Position numbers and translations under genes: made by a program
Shown: one piece after another, positions 34,467-47,452 of the stretch
How positions within the stretch are numbered: the first letter of the stretch is position 1
Layout: each line of letters starts with the position of its first letter
Notes under the pieces: model-generated
What the model was told of the DNA's origin: nothing
The model's database searches: none
Seen by the model: only the letters and a program-made list of their open reading frames with translations
From: Erythroxylum novogranatense
Taxonomy: Eukaryota; Streptophyta; Magnoliopsida; Malpighiales; Erythroxylaceae
DNA length: 64,000 bases
Reading direction: 5' to 3'
Assembly (NCBI GenBank): GCA_029891385.1
Contig: CM057233.1
Location: forward strand, 31,602,540-31,666,539

Positions 34467-36600
34467 TTTATATATCTAACCTATCCAATATATAGTGACT
34501 AGACGAGCAAAACATACCAACCAAAATCAAACATAAACCACAAACAAGTTGTAGAAATTAAACTAAATGTTACTCAGAACTCATCGTTGTATCTCAGAAG
34601 TAAGCTTGTAACCCAGAAAATTTGTTGTCAGCTACTGCAAGTTAGAACTGCACAGAGCATCTTTCCCGTTACAAATTAACACAGTTTCACAACCACACCG
34701 TCAAAACAGAGCATGCAATACAAGGTCATCTAATCACCTACATAATAGTAGAAACCCATATCCACATATCGAAAGAGAAAAGGAAAAGAACAAATACAAG
34801 CAGATAGGAAATCACGCACAAACACCAAATACGTGGAAAAATAAAAAAATAGAATAATAGAGCACAAACCTGGAGTCACCAAAAAAGTCATAGCAAGCCT
34901 GAAGATGAAGATGCGGCGCAACAAAGAGAAAAAACTATTTTAGAGTAAAAGAAAACATGTTGTGAAATATTAGGGAAACATATTTTTTTGTTTTCGTAAA
35001 ATGGTTGTAGTTTTTTATTTTTTAAAACACTGTAACACAAAAATAACTAACCAAACGTGTTTTAATAGAAAGTTTCATTTTTAGTAAAAACCACAACCAA
35101 AAATGAGAAAAAATTGAAAACAAACACCCCATAATTTAATTGCTATCATTTAACTGATATAGAATGCGATCATAACCAATCAATTGATGGTAAGTTTTGA
35201 ATTGAATATTAGGTTTGAATCAATCAATTTAAGAAAATTTGAGTATGCCTATTCTAATATGTCGAGTAACTATTTAAATTGTGAAAATCATTCTTTTAAA
35301 TCAATAATCAATGTTATAATTAGATGAGATCTTTCTTCCTAATTAGTATTAAGTACTCTTAAATTTATCACTTTTATATTCAGTTGATTTATTTTGATTC
35401 CTTGTTAATTTTATTAAATTAGTTAATTAATCATAAATCACCACTTTATTTTCTTAATTGAAATTAAGAAACTAGTTTTAGTTCTCTTAGAATTCCATAT
35501 GATTTTACGATTATTACAAGAAATTAGAAAATCAAAATTAAATTTGAGGAATTGACAATCTAATCAATTTTCTAATTTAATTCATCTCTAATTACAATTA
35601 TCCATTCGACAACCTCTTTACTACCAACAATAAAACACCAAAAATTAGAGAAAATATAATTTAGAATCTAAATAAATAAATAATTGTATCTTAACCTTTT
35701 ATATAATATTAGATAATAAGTACTAATAAAATTCATCTTCTTTTACTGAAAATTGTAAAAGTTTATTTATTAAAATATATTTAATTTAAAATTAATGTGG
35801 ATATATAAATTAATATTTAATTTGTAAATTTTTTGCATTTTATGGATGTTTTAAACTTAAAATATATTTATCAAGTATTATCAAAATTTACATGTTTAAT
35901 TTGTCAGAATAATTTCTATTTTATATTTTAACAAAATAATTACAAAACTAAATAAATAGAATAATTAAATTATACTAGTTATAAAGATTAACAATAAGAT
36001 ATTATTCATTTAATTAATAATAAAATGAGGTTCTTACAAAAATAAAGATAAAAATCAAAATCACATTTTCTTCTTAATTATAAAATGAGTAGAAACTGAA
36101 TCTTTTTTTTGGTTGCTTAATTTAAATATAATATTAAAAATATTAAAAATCTAAGTAAAACTCGGGTTTGCGGCAAGTGGACTAGCAGTCCAGAAACGCG
36201 GATTTAGAACACCGGCACGCTATTTGGCTGCTGAGCTGTTTCTTCAAATCTTCAAAAGATAATCCCATTTTTTTCTTTCAAAAGTCAAAACTACCCTTCC
36301 CCCATTTCCGCCCTAACTTTACTCCATTTGGTCCTAAAATCCTTCAAATTGCATCCAGACAAAACCTCCAGAATACTTAGAAGTAGACAACACTTGTGTC
36401 TTTTCTTTCACCTTGTCAGAAGTCACACTTCCCATACCAAGTCCAATACAAGACCATTATACAACAGATACATACACAAGAAGCAGTCAGGCCTCTGAGC
36501 CGGCGTTCCATGGATGCCCTGTCTGTCCATTTGGTTCTGCCTTTTAACGCGTTCTGCTTTCTTGCCCAAAACCAAGAATCTTCCCTTCCCTATCCGACTC
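34467..36600. other. AT-rich intergenic DNA upstream of CSLD
   Basis: No gene found. The DNA at 34462-34930 was continuous with 12060-12482 before the Tekay insertion. On the minus strand, 34860-34925 ends in a donor-like CCAG|GTTTGT and could be a 5' exon of an unknown gene, but I recognise no protein. 35140-36150 is very AT-rich with no repeats I can name. Confidence 0.35.
34970..35135. mobile_element. Foldback MITE-like repeat
   Basis: The two halves are imperfect inverted repeats: TTGTTTTCG...GGTTGTAGTTTTT on the left and AAAAACCACAACC...GAAAACAAACACCCC on the right. Similar structure with the same phrases is at 44165-44344, with a possible partner end at 42979. I cannot fix a target-site duplication, so family (perhaps PIF/Harbinger or hAT) is uncertain. 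Confidence 0.45.
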
Positions 36601-37757
36601 TCTCTCTCTAAAATGGTATATTAATAAAAGCCACATTACGTGACATGAATAACGGGTTTCGTATAAAATAACTTTGATATAAGCTGCCGTAGTGCGGAGA
36701 AAGTGCATTGTTTTGAATATGCATTAAGACTTAGTGCTTGGTATTTGCTGTTCACGACCCAGTCTTCCAAACCTTTTCGTTTATCTCTCCATCCTACCTT
36801 CCCCATGGGTTGCTTTTTCAATTCATGGGATATTTCATTTGGCGATGACTTCGAAGCGTTCCTTTTGAAGATTGTTTCTACATTCTCCACTTGTACTCTT
36901 TTCTAAGCGATATTCAGGACAATACGATCTGTTGCATCGCTTCCTTATAGTTGCCCGCTTGTAAACTCTAGAGAGTGAGTCCGTCCTTTTTCTTCTCCTG
37001 GTTTGATCCATAGCATCTGGATTTTTGTTACACGGTTTGGACCTTTTCCTGCTCACCAACGGTGACATGGTATATTACTATAGATGTTTTTGCTCTTTTG
37101 CTCTTTCTTCTCTTGCCCTTTTCTTTGCTTTGATACTTTTTGGGCAATGAGATTCTGAATCTCGAGTTTTTCTTTTGACGGAAAAAGGCCACTAGAATAG
37201 TTTTCTTGATGAGATATTTGTGATTTCTGCTTCAGTGTGTGTTTTTTTTTTAAATGTTCATTGCATGTCATTACTATGTGCTCTTCCTTCTGAATTGTTA
37301 ATACTTATTTGGTTTTAGCTAATTATAACATTTTCTTTTCTTTCTTTGGAAATTGTGATGAATGGTGTTTGATCGCTGAGAAAATTTGGAAGGGTGGCTT
37401 GGTTCTTGCGTTTATGTTTTTTGGTATGGTCAAAAGGGCTTAACCAGTTAAGTCCAATCCTAGTATGCTGTCTTTTTGATGCATAGTTTTTGGCGATTGC
37501 TGATTGTCTCCCCATTATAACAGATTTTTACTTGCTACTAACCAATAAGCAAAGGCAAAGAAGTATAGAGATTCAATTAATCTATAATTCGTTTGTTCTA
37601 ATAGTCCTTGGTTGTGAACTTTCTGTAACTTGAAAGTTTTCGTTTTTAACTTTGATAATCCAGGATCTGATAATTTTCTTTCAATTTGAAGTCATTTAGT
37701 TCAATTTATTTGATGCTTTCAGGATCTGAAGTAAATCAGCGTTATTGTTGTTAAACT
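36600..37757 (+). promoter_or_regulatory. CSLD promoter, 5' UTR and probable 5' UTR intron
   Basis: A CT-rich run (TCTCTCTCTCT, about 36598-36609) is followed by a TATA-like TATATTAATAAAAG at 36616-36630. Downstream, ATG|GTATAT near 37070 could be a donor and GATGCTTTCAG (ending 37722) is a good acceptor, 35 nt before the ATG. A 5' UTR intron of about 650 nt is thus plausible. Short ORFs in this interval match nothing. Confidence 0.45.
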
Positions 37758-40700
37758 ATGGCATCAAATTCGTTCAAACTTAGCCGATCTAATTTATCAA
37801 TAAGTTCTGATGCCACTGATTCTCAAAAGCCACCATTGCCTCCTACTGTGACATTTGGCCGGAGAACTTCCTCAGGCCGTTACGTCAGCTATTCTAGGGA
37901 TGATCTTGATAGTGAACTAAGTAGTCATGATTTCATGAATTATACAGTGCATATACCACCAACCCCGGACAATCAACCTATGGATCCATCCATCTCCCAG
38001 AAGGTTGAGGAACAATATGTGTCAAATTCACTCTTCACAGGTGGTTTTAATAGTGTTACTCGTGCTCATCTCATGGACAAAGTGATTGACTCTGAAACTA
38101 GCCATCCCCAGATGGCTGGTGCTAGGGGATCCTCTTGTGCCATTCCAGGTTGTGATGCAAAAGTAATGAGTGACGAGCGTGGAATAGATATCCTTCCTTG
38201 TGAATGTGATTTTAAAATTTGTCGGGACTGCTATATCGATGCTGTGAAAACTGGAGGTGGAGTTTGCCCAGGTTGTAAAGAGCCATATAAGAACACAGAA
38301 TTGGATGAAGTTGCTGTAGACAATGGAAGGCCCCTTCCACTTCCTCCTCCAGGTACTGTTTCCAAAATGGAGAGGAGATTGTCACTGATGAAATCAACGA
38401 AGTCAGTACTGATGAGGAGCCAGACTGGAGATTTTGATCATAATCGGTGGCTGTTTGAAACAAGGGGAACATATGGGTATGGAAATGCTATATGGCCAAA
38501 TGATGGCGGCTTTGGTGGGAGTGATGATGATACTGTTGAACCCAAGGAGTTGATGAACAAACCATGGAGGCCTCTTACTCGGAAACTGAAGATACCAGCT
38601 GCTGTAATCAGCCCATACCGGTATACTGTTTTTTATTTTATTTGTTCTCCTTCACAAAATACAGATGAATGTCATGGGCTATCACTCGTTTCTGAAGTTT
38701 TAAGTCAAACATTCCATACTGATGCACAGCAATCTCTATTGATAAAAAAGTTCTGTTGTTTTTTAATACCATTATTTGCTTCATTGCACAGTGTTATTGA
38801 GATACAGGAGAGATACTACACATTTTTCCATGTCAAAAACTTTAACAAGGGAGATCAATTGATTTTATCTGCACAGAACTCTCTGAAGAACCTTCCAGCT
38901 GGTTTGCTGGAGAAATTACTGACCTGTAGATTTTTAACTGGAATTCTAAGTTTATAATTTTGGTTGTAATTTTATATATGACAAAATTAGTATTCAATAA
39001 AATGTGAAGATAGATTGTAGGAAATGCTATTCTTTGCTTGGACCACCTATCAATACTAATGACTCTCCTTATGATTTCTGTGCATATATTCAAATAGGCT
39101 TCTGGTTTTTATTCGGATTGTTGCTCTCGCATTATTTTTGCAATGGAGGGTCAGCAATCCCAACCGCGATGCAATTTGGCTTTGGGCAATGTCAATTGTT
39201 TGTGAGATCTGGTTTGCTTTTTCATGGCTTCTTGACCAACTACCGAAGCTTTGCCCAGTTAATCGTGCTACCGATCTTAATGTCTTGAAGGAGAAATTTG
39301 AAACACCTAGTCCCAGCAATCCCACGGGAAAATCTGATCTCCCTGGTGTGGATGTGTTTGTCTCTACTGCAGATCCGGAGAAAGAACCGCCTCTTGTGAC
39401 TGCAAATACTATCCTGTCAATTCTAGCTTGTGATTACCCTGTTGAAAAACTTGCTTGTTATGTTTCTGATGATGGAGGTGCACTTCTAACATTTGAGGCT
39501 ATGGCAGAAGCAGCAAGTTTTGCTAACATATGGGTTCCTTTTTGCCGTAAACATGCTATTGAGCCAAGGAATCCTGAATCTTACTTCAATTTGAAGAGGG
39601 ACCCTTACAAGAACAAAGTTCGACCAGATTTTGTTAAGGATCGTAGAAGAGTGAAGCGTGAATATGATGAATTCAAGGTCCGAATTAATGGCTTGCCTGA
39701 CTCGATTCGTCGCCGCTCTGATGCATACCATGCTCGAGAGGAAATCAAGGCTATGAAGCTTCAGAGAGAAAACAGGGAATTTGAAACTGTGGAGGCTGTA
39801 AAGATTCCGAAAGCTACGTGGATGGCTGATGGTACACATTGGCCAGGTACATGGGTGAATCCTTCATCTGAACATTCTAGGGGTGACCATGCTGGCATAA
39901 TACAGGTACAAGGTTAATTGCAAATTTTTCAAGTTTTCAAAACAACTGAATGGTCATCCAAACTGTATACCATATTTATTGCAGGAGGAAATCGTTATAA
40001 TTTTCTTCTTATACAATGTAATACCAATGCATCAATCATGCATGGAAATCCACAAACAAAAATGCCACTGTATAAGATTTTATTTCACTTGATGTAGGTA
40101 ATGTTGAAACCTCCTAGTGATGAACCACTACTAGGAACTGCTGATGAGTCAAAATTCATGGACCTGAATGATGTAGATATACGACTCCCATTACTTGTCT
40201 ATGTTTCTCGTGAGAAACGTCCAGGCTATGATCACAACAAGAAGGCAGGGGCCATGAATGCGCTTGTTCGAGCATCAGCCATAATGTCTAATGGCCCTTT
40301 CATCCTCAATCTGGACTGTGATCACTACATTTACAACTCTCAGGCACTCAGGGAAGGCATGTGCTTCATGATGGATCGAGGAGGGGACCGGCTCTGTTAT
40401 GTCCAGTTTCCACAGAGATTTGAGGGTATTGACCCTTCTGATAGATATGCTAACCACAACACTGTTTTCTTTGATGTGAACATGCGTGCCCTTGATGGTC
40501 TTATGGGGCCAGTCTATGTCGGAACTGGATGCCTATTTAGAAGGATTGCAATATATGGCTTCGACCCACCACGGTCAAAAGAGCATCACCCAGGATGTTG
40601 TAGTTGCTGCTTTTCTCGTCGCAAGAAACATTCTTCAATTGCAAATACTGCAGAAGAGAACAGGGCACTAAGAATGGGAGATTCTGATGATGAGGAAATG

Positions 40701-41855
40701 AATCTTTCCCTGTTTCCCAAAAAGTTTGGCAACTCAGCATTCCTCATCGATTCAATTCCCATAGCAGAATTTCAAGGTCGTCCTCTCGCAGATCACCCTG
40801 CTGTTAAGAATGGACGTCCACCTGGTGCTCTTGCCATTCCCCGTGAGCCACTTGATGCATCAACTGTTGCAGAGGCAATCAGTGTAATCTCTTGCTGGTA
40901 TGAAGACAAGACTGAATGGGGACAGCGCATAGGGTGGATTTATGGGTCTGTTACTGAAGATGTTGTCACTGGGTATAGAATGCATAACAGGGGATGGAAA
41001 TCAGTATATTGTGTGACCAAGCGTGATGCATTTCGTGGCACTGCTCCAATCAATCTTACTGATAGGCTTCATCAAGTCCTTAGATGGGCTACTGGATCTG
41101 TTGAAATTTTCTTCTCCCGCAACAATGCCTTGATAGCCAGCCCTAAGATGAAAATTCTGCAAAGGATAGCATATCTCAATGTGGGTATCTATCCTTTTAC
41201 CTCTGTCTTCCTGATTGTCTACTGCTTCCTTCCTGCTCTTTCCCTCTTCTCGGGCCAGTTCATTGTTCAGACTCTCAGTGTGACTTTCCTCACTTACTTG
41301 CTGACAATCACTGTGACTCTATGTCTACTTGCTGTGCTTGAGGTCAAATGGTCTGGCATTGAGCTAGAAGAGTGGTGGAGGAATGAGCAATTTTGGCTGA
41401 TTGGAGGAACCAGTGCCCACCTTGCCGCAGTTCTTCAAGGGTTATTGAAAGTTGTTGCTGGAATTGAAATTTCATTCACCTTAACTTCAAAATCAGGTGG
41501 TGATGATGTGGATGATGAGTTTGCTGATCTGTACATAGTAAAATGGACATCCTTGATGATACCACCAATCACCATCATGATGGTCAACTTAATTGCGATA
41601 GCTGTTGGATTTAGCCGAACAATCTACAGCGTTATACCACAATGGAGCCGTTTAATAGGTGGGGTTTTCTTCAGCTTCTGGGTCTTGGCTCATCTCTACC
41701 CCTTCGCCAAAGGCTTGATGGGAAGAAGGGGTAGGACTCCTACTATCGTGTTTGTGTGGTCTGGCCTTATTGCCATTACCATATCCCTTCTCTGGGTGGC
41801 AATCAAACCACCATCAGGTACCAACCAAATTGGAGGTTCTTTTCAGTTTCCTTGA
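37758..41855 (+). CDS. CSLD3: Cellulose-synthase-like protein D (CSLD2/CSLD3 type), GT2 family
   Basis: Three exons, 37758-38620, 39098-39905 and 40098-41855, joined by GT-AG introns of 477 and 192 nt, encode 1142 residues, the usual CSLD length. The N-terminus has the CSLD signature ([17 protein letters not shown]) and a RING-like zinc finger with Cys 127, 132, 148, 150, 155, 158, 170 and 173. Two membrane helices follow (about 289-335). The cytosolic GT-A domain has catalytic Asp in SDDGG (412-413), LDCDHY (D630, D632), TED (843-845) and QVLRW (883-887). A cluster of C-terminal helices (about 915-1130) forms the pore. The family makes beta-1,4-glucan-type polymers from nucleotide sugars at Golgi or plasma membrane, needed for tip growth of root hairs and for cell plates. 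Start and frame agree with paralogues I know. No stops or frameshifts are present. CSLD2 versus CSLD3 cannot be separated with certainty. Confidence 0.96.
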
Positions 41856-42978
41856 TTCGTCATTCTTTTCCATGAGTTCATCATGCATGTTCAGTGACTT
41901 TATCGTTTTCACCCCAAAAACTTTTATCATCCTAGCCACTAGCCATGCGTCTTTTCTTGCATCCATTTTGTCTAGTGAGGACTTTCACTGCCGTTACTGT
42001 AAAGATGGATGCAACTTAGAAGATGAGAGACCAATACTTTGGTTTCTCAGTGATAATTTGTTACCTTAAATAGTGCTATCTTCTGTTCATTTGCGTCATC
42101 GCTAGGTCTGATGCTTGTTTTATTCTTTTGTACCTTACACAAAGACGAGCGCCTACAGGGATAGTTCTCTTGTTTCCCCTCCATTCTTGTGCTTGATTAG
42201 AGGACATCATGCTGCATTCTGTACAAAAAAGGAAACCCCTTGACTTGGACCATTCTTTAAACAATGAATGAAAAGTTTTGTGTTATCTCTCGTTCGATCC
42301 TGACCTGTTGAATAATTCCTACTACCATGGTGTTGACATGCGATTTAAACTTGTTTATAGTGACGTATCTTAGAAAGCAGCAGCGATTTCCATGTTTAAA
42401 TTTCTTTATTAATTGGCCGTTTAGTTCTACCTCAATTTTTATATGGTGGTTTTTATTTTTTTTATTTTATTAGAAATAAAACCTATTTAATTAAAATTTA
42501 TAACGAAAAACTGAGATAAAACTTGTTTTGTTATTTGGTTTCATCATCTTTTTTATCACCTGCAATTTTTACTCTTATTATATGTTAATATAAATTTTAA
42601 TTTATTTTATTTCTTAACATATGAAATTTCATTCTTAAATTAATCAATTATTATTGTTATTAAAATAAAAATATGTGAATATTTATTATGATTAAAAATG
42701 TATGCAATTAGCAACAAAAAAGAAGAAGATGGAAATAATTAATAATCTAGCGTTGTATCTTCACTAATAATTAAAATATTGTTGTACAGGCTGTAGAATG
42801 ACTTTTGATATTTGGAAAATAAAACTAAATGGAAAAGAAAAGAATTTTGTAATTATCTTAAAATTGGAAACCTCATATGGGGAAACAAATCTGCAAATTT
42901 ACAAGGGGATTATTCTCTACAGGGGAGTTCAATGAGTTAACGGGGATAATTGATGAATAAACTACTCAAAACACTAAG
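41856..42978 (+). other. CSLD 3' UTR and flank
   Basis: The first 420 bp or so are probably 3' UTR: they are less AT-rich than the following DNA and contain AATGAA at 42263-42268, a usable plant polyadenylation signal. The ORF at 41752-42069 overlaps the CSLD end in another frame and is not a gene. Beyond 42400 the sequence becomes very AT-rich and featureless. Confidence 0.5.
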
Positions 42979-44090
42979 GGTCGTTGTGTTTCATTTTTGT
43001 TTTTCTATGATTATTTTTGGTTTCTGTTTTTCCTAAAAACGAAAATTTGTTTAGTTGAGATTTATAATATAAAATAGAAAACAAAAACTTATGTGGTTGA
43101 GATTTCTAATAAAAATTGAAAACAAAAATATGTTTAGTTTTATTATCATGTTTCTATTTTTTAATATATATCAAATTTAATGTTTAAGTTTGCTAATCTT
43201 CACATCATTTAACGTGGAAAAGGTTTTGAAGCTATAGTTTAAGCTGTTCTTATAACTTAAAACTATTACGAAGACAATAAATCAGGTGAAGATTAGACTT
43301 TATCTTTGATAAAACCTCTACCATGACATAAAGAAAAAGCTTGAATAAAATGCTACATTAAATAACATGAAATGATGTGAAGACAAAGTGAAGATTATGC
43401 TTTGTAAGAAGATAGATTCCGTGCTAAAGACACGAGGATGAAAAGTAAAGAAGGATAAAGTCTCTGCTATATTAAATAGCATTAACCTTGTGTATGGTTA
43501 CTGTCTCCGTTGGTGGAAACAGATAACAAAACACGAAAATCCTGTATCTCGTAGTATTTGATTGTTGACTCAACTTATTTTTGTTCTGACTCTAAGTCAC
43601 AGAAATATAAATTTTTTGTTCATTTCAAATCCGGAGGACAAGATTTTCTTGTCCATGTGAAAAAACAAAACAAATAAGCAACTTCTAGAAATACCCCTCC
43701 CCTAACAAAATCTTGTTATTCTTATTATTATTGAATATTGTTATGAATTTTCTATTTATTATTAAATTTATCAATTTTTAATCTTAATTATATTATTAAA
43801 CTCATTATTATTATTATTATTATTATTAAGTTATTCTTATTATTATTAATTTTTTATTATTAATTTTTAATTATTATTATTAATTTTAATAAGTTATTCT
43901 TATTATTATTAATTATTAATTTATTATTACTATTATTTATTGTTAATAATAATATTATTATTAATTATTTTGTAAATTTTCTACTTACTATTTTAATAAT
44001 AATAATAATATTATTATTATTAGTTTTATTATATCAAATTAATTATCTTATTATTATTATTATTAATTATTATTATAAAATTTTACTTTT

Positions 44091-44129
<39 letters not shown>

Positions 44130-44345
44130 CGAGAAAGAAAGTAAGGATATGTTGGTTTTCTGTCGAAGAAAACATATTGTCAAAATTCAAAGAAACGATG
44201 TTTTTTTATTTCTGTAAAATCGTTGTGATTTTTTTATTTTCAGAAAAAAAAAACGCAACAGAGTAAGTTAAACACGTTTTACTTACCTATTTTTCTTTTT
44301 ATAAAAATAACAACAAAAAGCGAGAAAAAAAAAACAAAATGCTCC
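42979..44345. repeat. AT-rich repeat region, perhaps one element with MITE-like ends
   Basis: The left end reads GGGTCGTTGTGTTTC and the right end GAAAAAAAAAACAAAATGCTCC; these are imperfect inverted repeats, with TAA on both outer sides. The right 180 bp resembles the foldback repeat at 34970-35135. Inside are the CATTAAATAACATGAAATGA repeat (43300-43480, akin to 10940-11210) and a TTA microsatellite. A TAA target site would fit PIF/Harbinger, but this is only a guess. Confidence 0.3.
43726..44128. repeat. (TTA/ATT)n microsatellite region
   Basis: About 400 bp dominated by TTA/ATT trinucleotides with interruptions. The longest clean tract is near 44095-44126. No coding content. Such tracts are prone to length change. 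Confidence 0.9.
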
Positions 44346-44381
44346 TAAGTTAACTCTATTGATGTCATTTTTTAACACCAG

Positions 44382-44600
44382 ATGGCCTTACCAGTTGAAA
44401 GGGAGGCCTAGCTTAATAATCGAGACATGATTGAAACTATTCTTGTAGAGGAGAAGGGAATTGCTAATGCTAAGCCTTCCAATAGTGAGCATGAAGAGGA
44501 GGCACCTTACCAAACCCTATCTGATGTGAGGCAAGAGTTGAATGATCAATTCACTCCAGCTTCTAATAAAAGATCAAGGAGGAAGTCTAAAGGAAGTTAA
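44382..44600 (+). pseudogene. Unidentified protein fragment, 73 codons with an in-frame stop
   Basis: A frame from the ATG at 44382 to TAA at 44598-44600 is interrupted by TAG at codon 10. Its composition looks coding: acidic (HEEEAPYQTLSD) and then basic (NKRSRRKSKGS), with normal codon variety, unlike the AT-rich DNA around it. It follows a CAG that could be a splice acceptor. I cannot name the family; a transposon or host exon fragment are both possible. Confidence 0.3.
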
Positions 44601-45205
44601 CAGTCTCATCATTCATGTATTTATGATTTTTTTGAAATATTAAAGCCTTTAATGAACCTTACAAGGGACAATCTGTCAAGAATTATTTGCTATAGAGGAA
44701 TCTAAATTTACTTGGATTACTTAAATAAGAACTAAAGTTCAAAAGCTCCATAATGTTATGAAAATGTTGGGAACAGACCGAAAATATGGTTTCAATCATG
44801 ATAATCATTATAATGGTAGAATCTTATTTGCTTACTATGTTTAAAAAGTACAGGTTATATATTCTATCCAAACTTCTACGAATAAGCCACAGTTACAAGG
44901 TAGGAATTATAAAGAAAAGAACTTGAGAAACAATTAAGTACTCCAAGCTATGTAAAACTTAAACCAATCTTTAAGTAATACCTAATTCCAATGAATAATT
45001 AAAACATTCCTCTTGTAACAAAATGCAAAAAAAAAACAAAAAGAATTTGATTAATAGAGGAATTTTAACAATATTTACTGGCATATATACAACACATACA
45101 ATTTTACTAACACATATGATTCTAAATTAAGGTACCCATTTCTATTATCTTTGTTTTTTGAAATAGGAAACAATAACAAAAATATAGAACTTTCAATTTC
45201 TTTCT

Positions 45206-45457
45206 GAATTTATTGCCTTAATAACCCTGTGTTATTCAAAAGTTGCTAAAAAAACCTTAACATATAAAAATTAGCAAAAAAATCCTGAGTTGAAATTTTA
45301 TTAACTCACAGCCCCTTAAACGTGGAGGAACAACACACGGCTAAAGGTTTTTTTTGCAGCAAAATTAAAAACATAAGGTTAATAGAGTAACATTTTATAT
45401 CTCAGGGTTTAATTAGCTACTTTCGTATAACACAGGGATCGCTACAGCAATTTTGTC
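45206..45457 (+). mobile_element. MITE copy 1 (252 bp) with 10-bp TSD
   Basis: The element starts GAATTTATTGCC and ends GCAATTTTGTC, with imperfect terminal inverted repeats of about 30 bp that become exact at CCCTGTGTTAT/ATAACACAGGG. It is flanked by the perfect direct repeat ATTTCTTTCT (45196-45205 and 45458-45467). A 10-bp TSD fits the Mutator superfamily (8-11 bp). It has no coding capacity. A second copy is at 48850-49103 in reverse orientation. Confidence 0.85.
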
Positions 45458-45467
45458 ATTTCTTTCT

Positions 45468-47275
45468 TAATAAGAACTAAATAAGAGAAATTGGAAATAA
45501 CCTTCATGAAGGTCAAAGAGCAAGAGAACATTCTCAATGTCATTGCCTAGAATTTGTGCAGAAAGAAAAGAATCAAATATACTACTTTATGCAAGAAAAG
45601 TATATCTTTCTACCTTTAAGTCATAACTAATAATGCATCAACTTAGGAGCAAGTATTACTCCTATTACCTATCTGCATAAACAAACAAATTTTGCCACAA
45701 TTTGATGATGGTTAACATCCCAACAAGGAAAAGATGGATCAATTTTTGGTTGTGTCAAATAAAGGATCAATTTACTAAAATCAAATTGTCCGATGTATTA
45801 TAAATGGGATCATCTTTAAGATCACTTTTCCAAATCAAAATACATAAATCTAGAAACATAAATTAGCTTATATGACCAAAACCACAAAAAGTTGCTATTT
45901 TTACAAACATCCACACTACACAATAAACACAAGCCAATCAAATTATTGAGGAACTGAGACAATTGATTTAAAGGACAAATGATAATAAACGATGATGTCA
46001 CACGACTATAGTCGAGTTCGTAAGTTAATAATCTCGCCTCTATTTTTATTGTTAATTAATGAAGATCCTTCACAATTTTTTTGAAAATCAATCCTATACA
46101 AGTTGTTTCTATAAAATAAGATAAATGAAGATATAAACGAATAATGTAAAAATATAAACGAAGGAATTTAAAAAAATTTAGAGACAAAGGTAGCGGGATA
46201 AAATTAAAAAGAAGAAGAACATAAAGAAAGAAGGTTCTTTTCTTTATTATTTGTTAATTTTGTTAAGATAAAGAACATAACGAAAAGGTACAAAATGATA
46301 TCATTTTGTTAATTTGTTTTTTAAAATGTGAGGTTAGGCACGGGTAGGATTACGGGCCTTCCCACCTTGGACTTAGCCCGTCCCATTTACATCCCTAAAT
46401 AAACCCATTCCTGTTAATACATAGAGACATACAAGAATAACGAGCATAAAAAGATACAATCATAAGAAGCATAAGAACATGTTAGCCAAACATTCAAGAA
46501 GGTGTGAATCAACTTAAAAATATTTTGTAGAAAACTTTAAAAAATTAAAACAAATATACTTAATAACATAAACAATATACAAAATAATTATAAGAAGTGT
46601 TTTTGAATTTAGTAAATGACGTTGTTATACCAGAGATACTAACAAATGCAATATTGACGTATTCTTCATCTTTTGAGCTACAAATTTTTTAGTCTACTTT
46701 TCCAACCTATAATCTAAATGAAAAATATGTACAAGAATATTATCTTTTTACTTCTAAAATTATAAGTGTTTATCTTTTTACTGTCCAGCTCCACATGGGG
46801 TGTATCCTTTGCACATTCTGAACAAGATTCTCTTTCCTGTTTTCTTTTTTGTTCTGGTCCCAAAAAGGTGGATCGCTCACTTTAAGCGTCCTCACACCTC
46901 GACCCGATAGAATAATAAAGGGGTAAATCACGATCTGACAGGTAGACATTTGTGAGGTTGATGTTGTCCCAGAAAGGGAAGGAAATGTTGCGGCTTTTAT
47001 GTGCTGCATCAAAGTGTGGTTTGCTTTTTGGGACAAGATCTTTTGTCCAATATTACTCTGTTTTATTCTGTCTCATGAAATCTTAGTTATTTATTTTGCA
47101 GGACCCACACGAGATCTACATGAGACTCGCATAAATAAATGACTGAGATTCATTAGATACAATAAGACACCTTAATATTAGACAAGAGATCTGAACTCTT
47201 GCTTTTTATTACTGAACTTGCAAAATCAATAACTAAAATAAAAACCATAAACAAAGGGAGAAATAAAAGGTGGGT
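45468..47275. other. Intergenic DNA, no gene identified
   Basis: No recognisable protein or RNA gene. The minus-strand ORF at 46770-47036 (88 codons) lies in less AT-rich sequence but matches no family I know. The rest is AT-rich. Confidence 0.4.
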
Positions 47276-47452
47276 GAGTAAAAAGGACGAGCGATTGATG
47301 GCAGGATTGGCGTTTCTAATTCTAGGTAGTTTGGTCAGACAGATACGAGTAAAAAGGACGAGAGATTGATGCCGGGATTGGCGTTTCTAATTCTAGGTTG
47401 GTTGGTCAGACAGATACGAGTAAAAAGGACGAGAGATTGATGCCGGGATTGG
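47276..47452 (+). repeat. 71-bp tandem repeat, 2.5 copies
   Basis: Units start at 47276, 47347 and 47418, each with GAGTAAAAAGGACGAGAGAT and GATGCCGGGATTGG phrases. Spacing is exactly 71 bp and divergence small (about four changes in unit 1 versus unit 2). The third unit breaks off after GGGATTGG. Confidence 0.9.

Noticed and set aside
46770..47036. 88-codon minus-strand ORF
   Set aside because: No signal, motif or family likeness, and no splice or promoter support.
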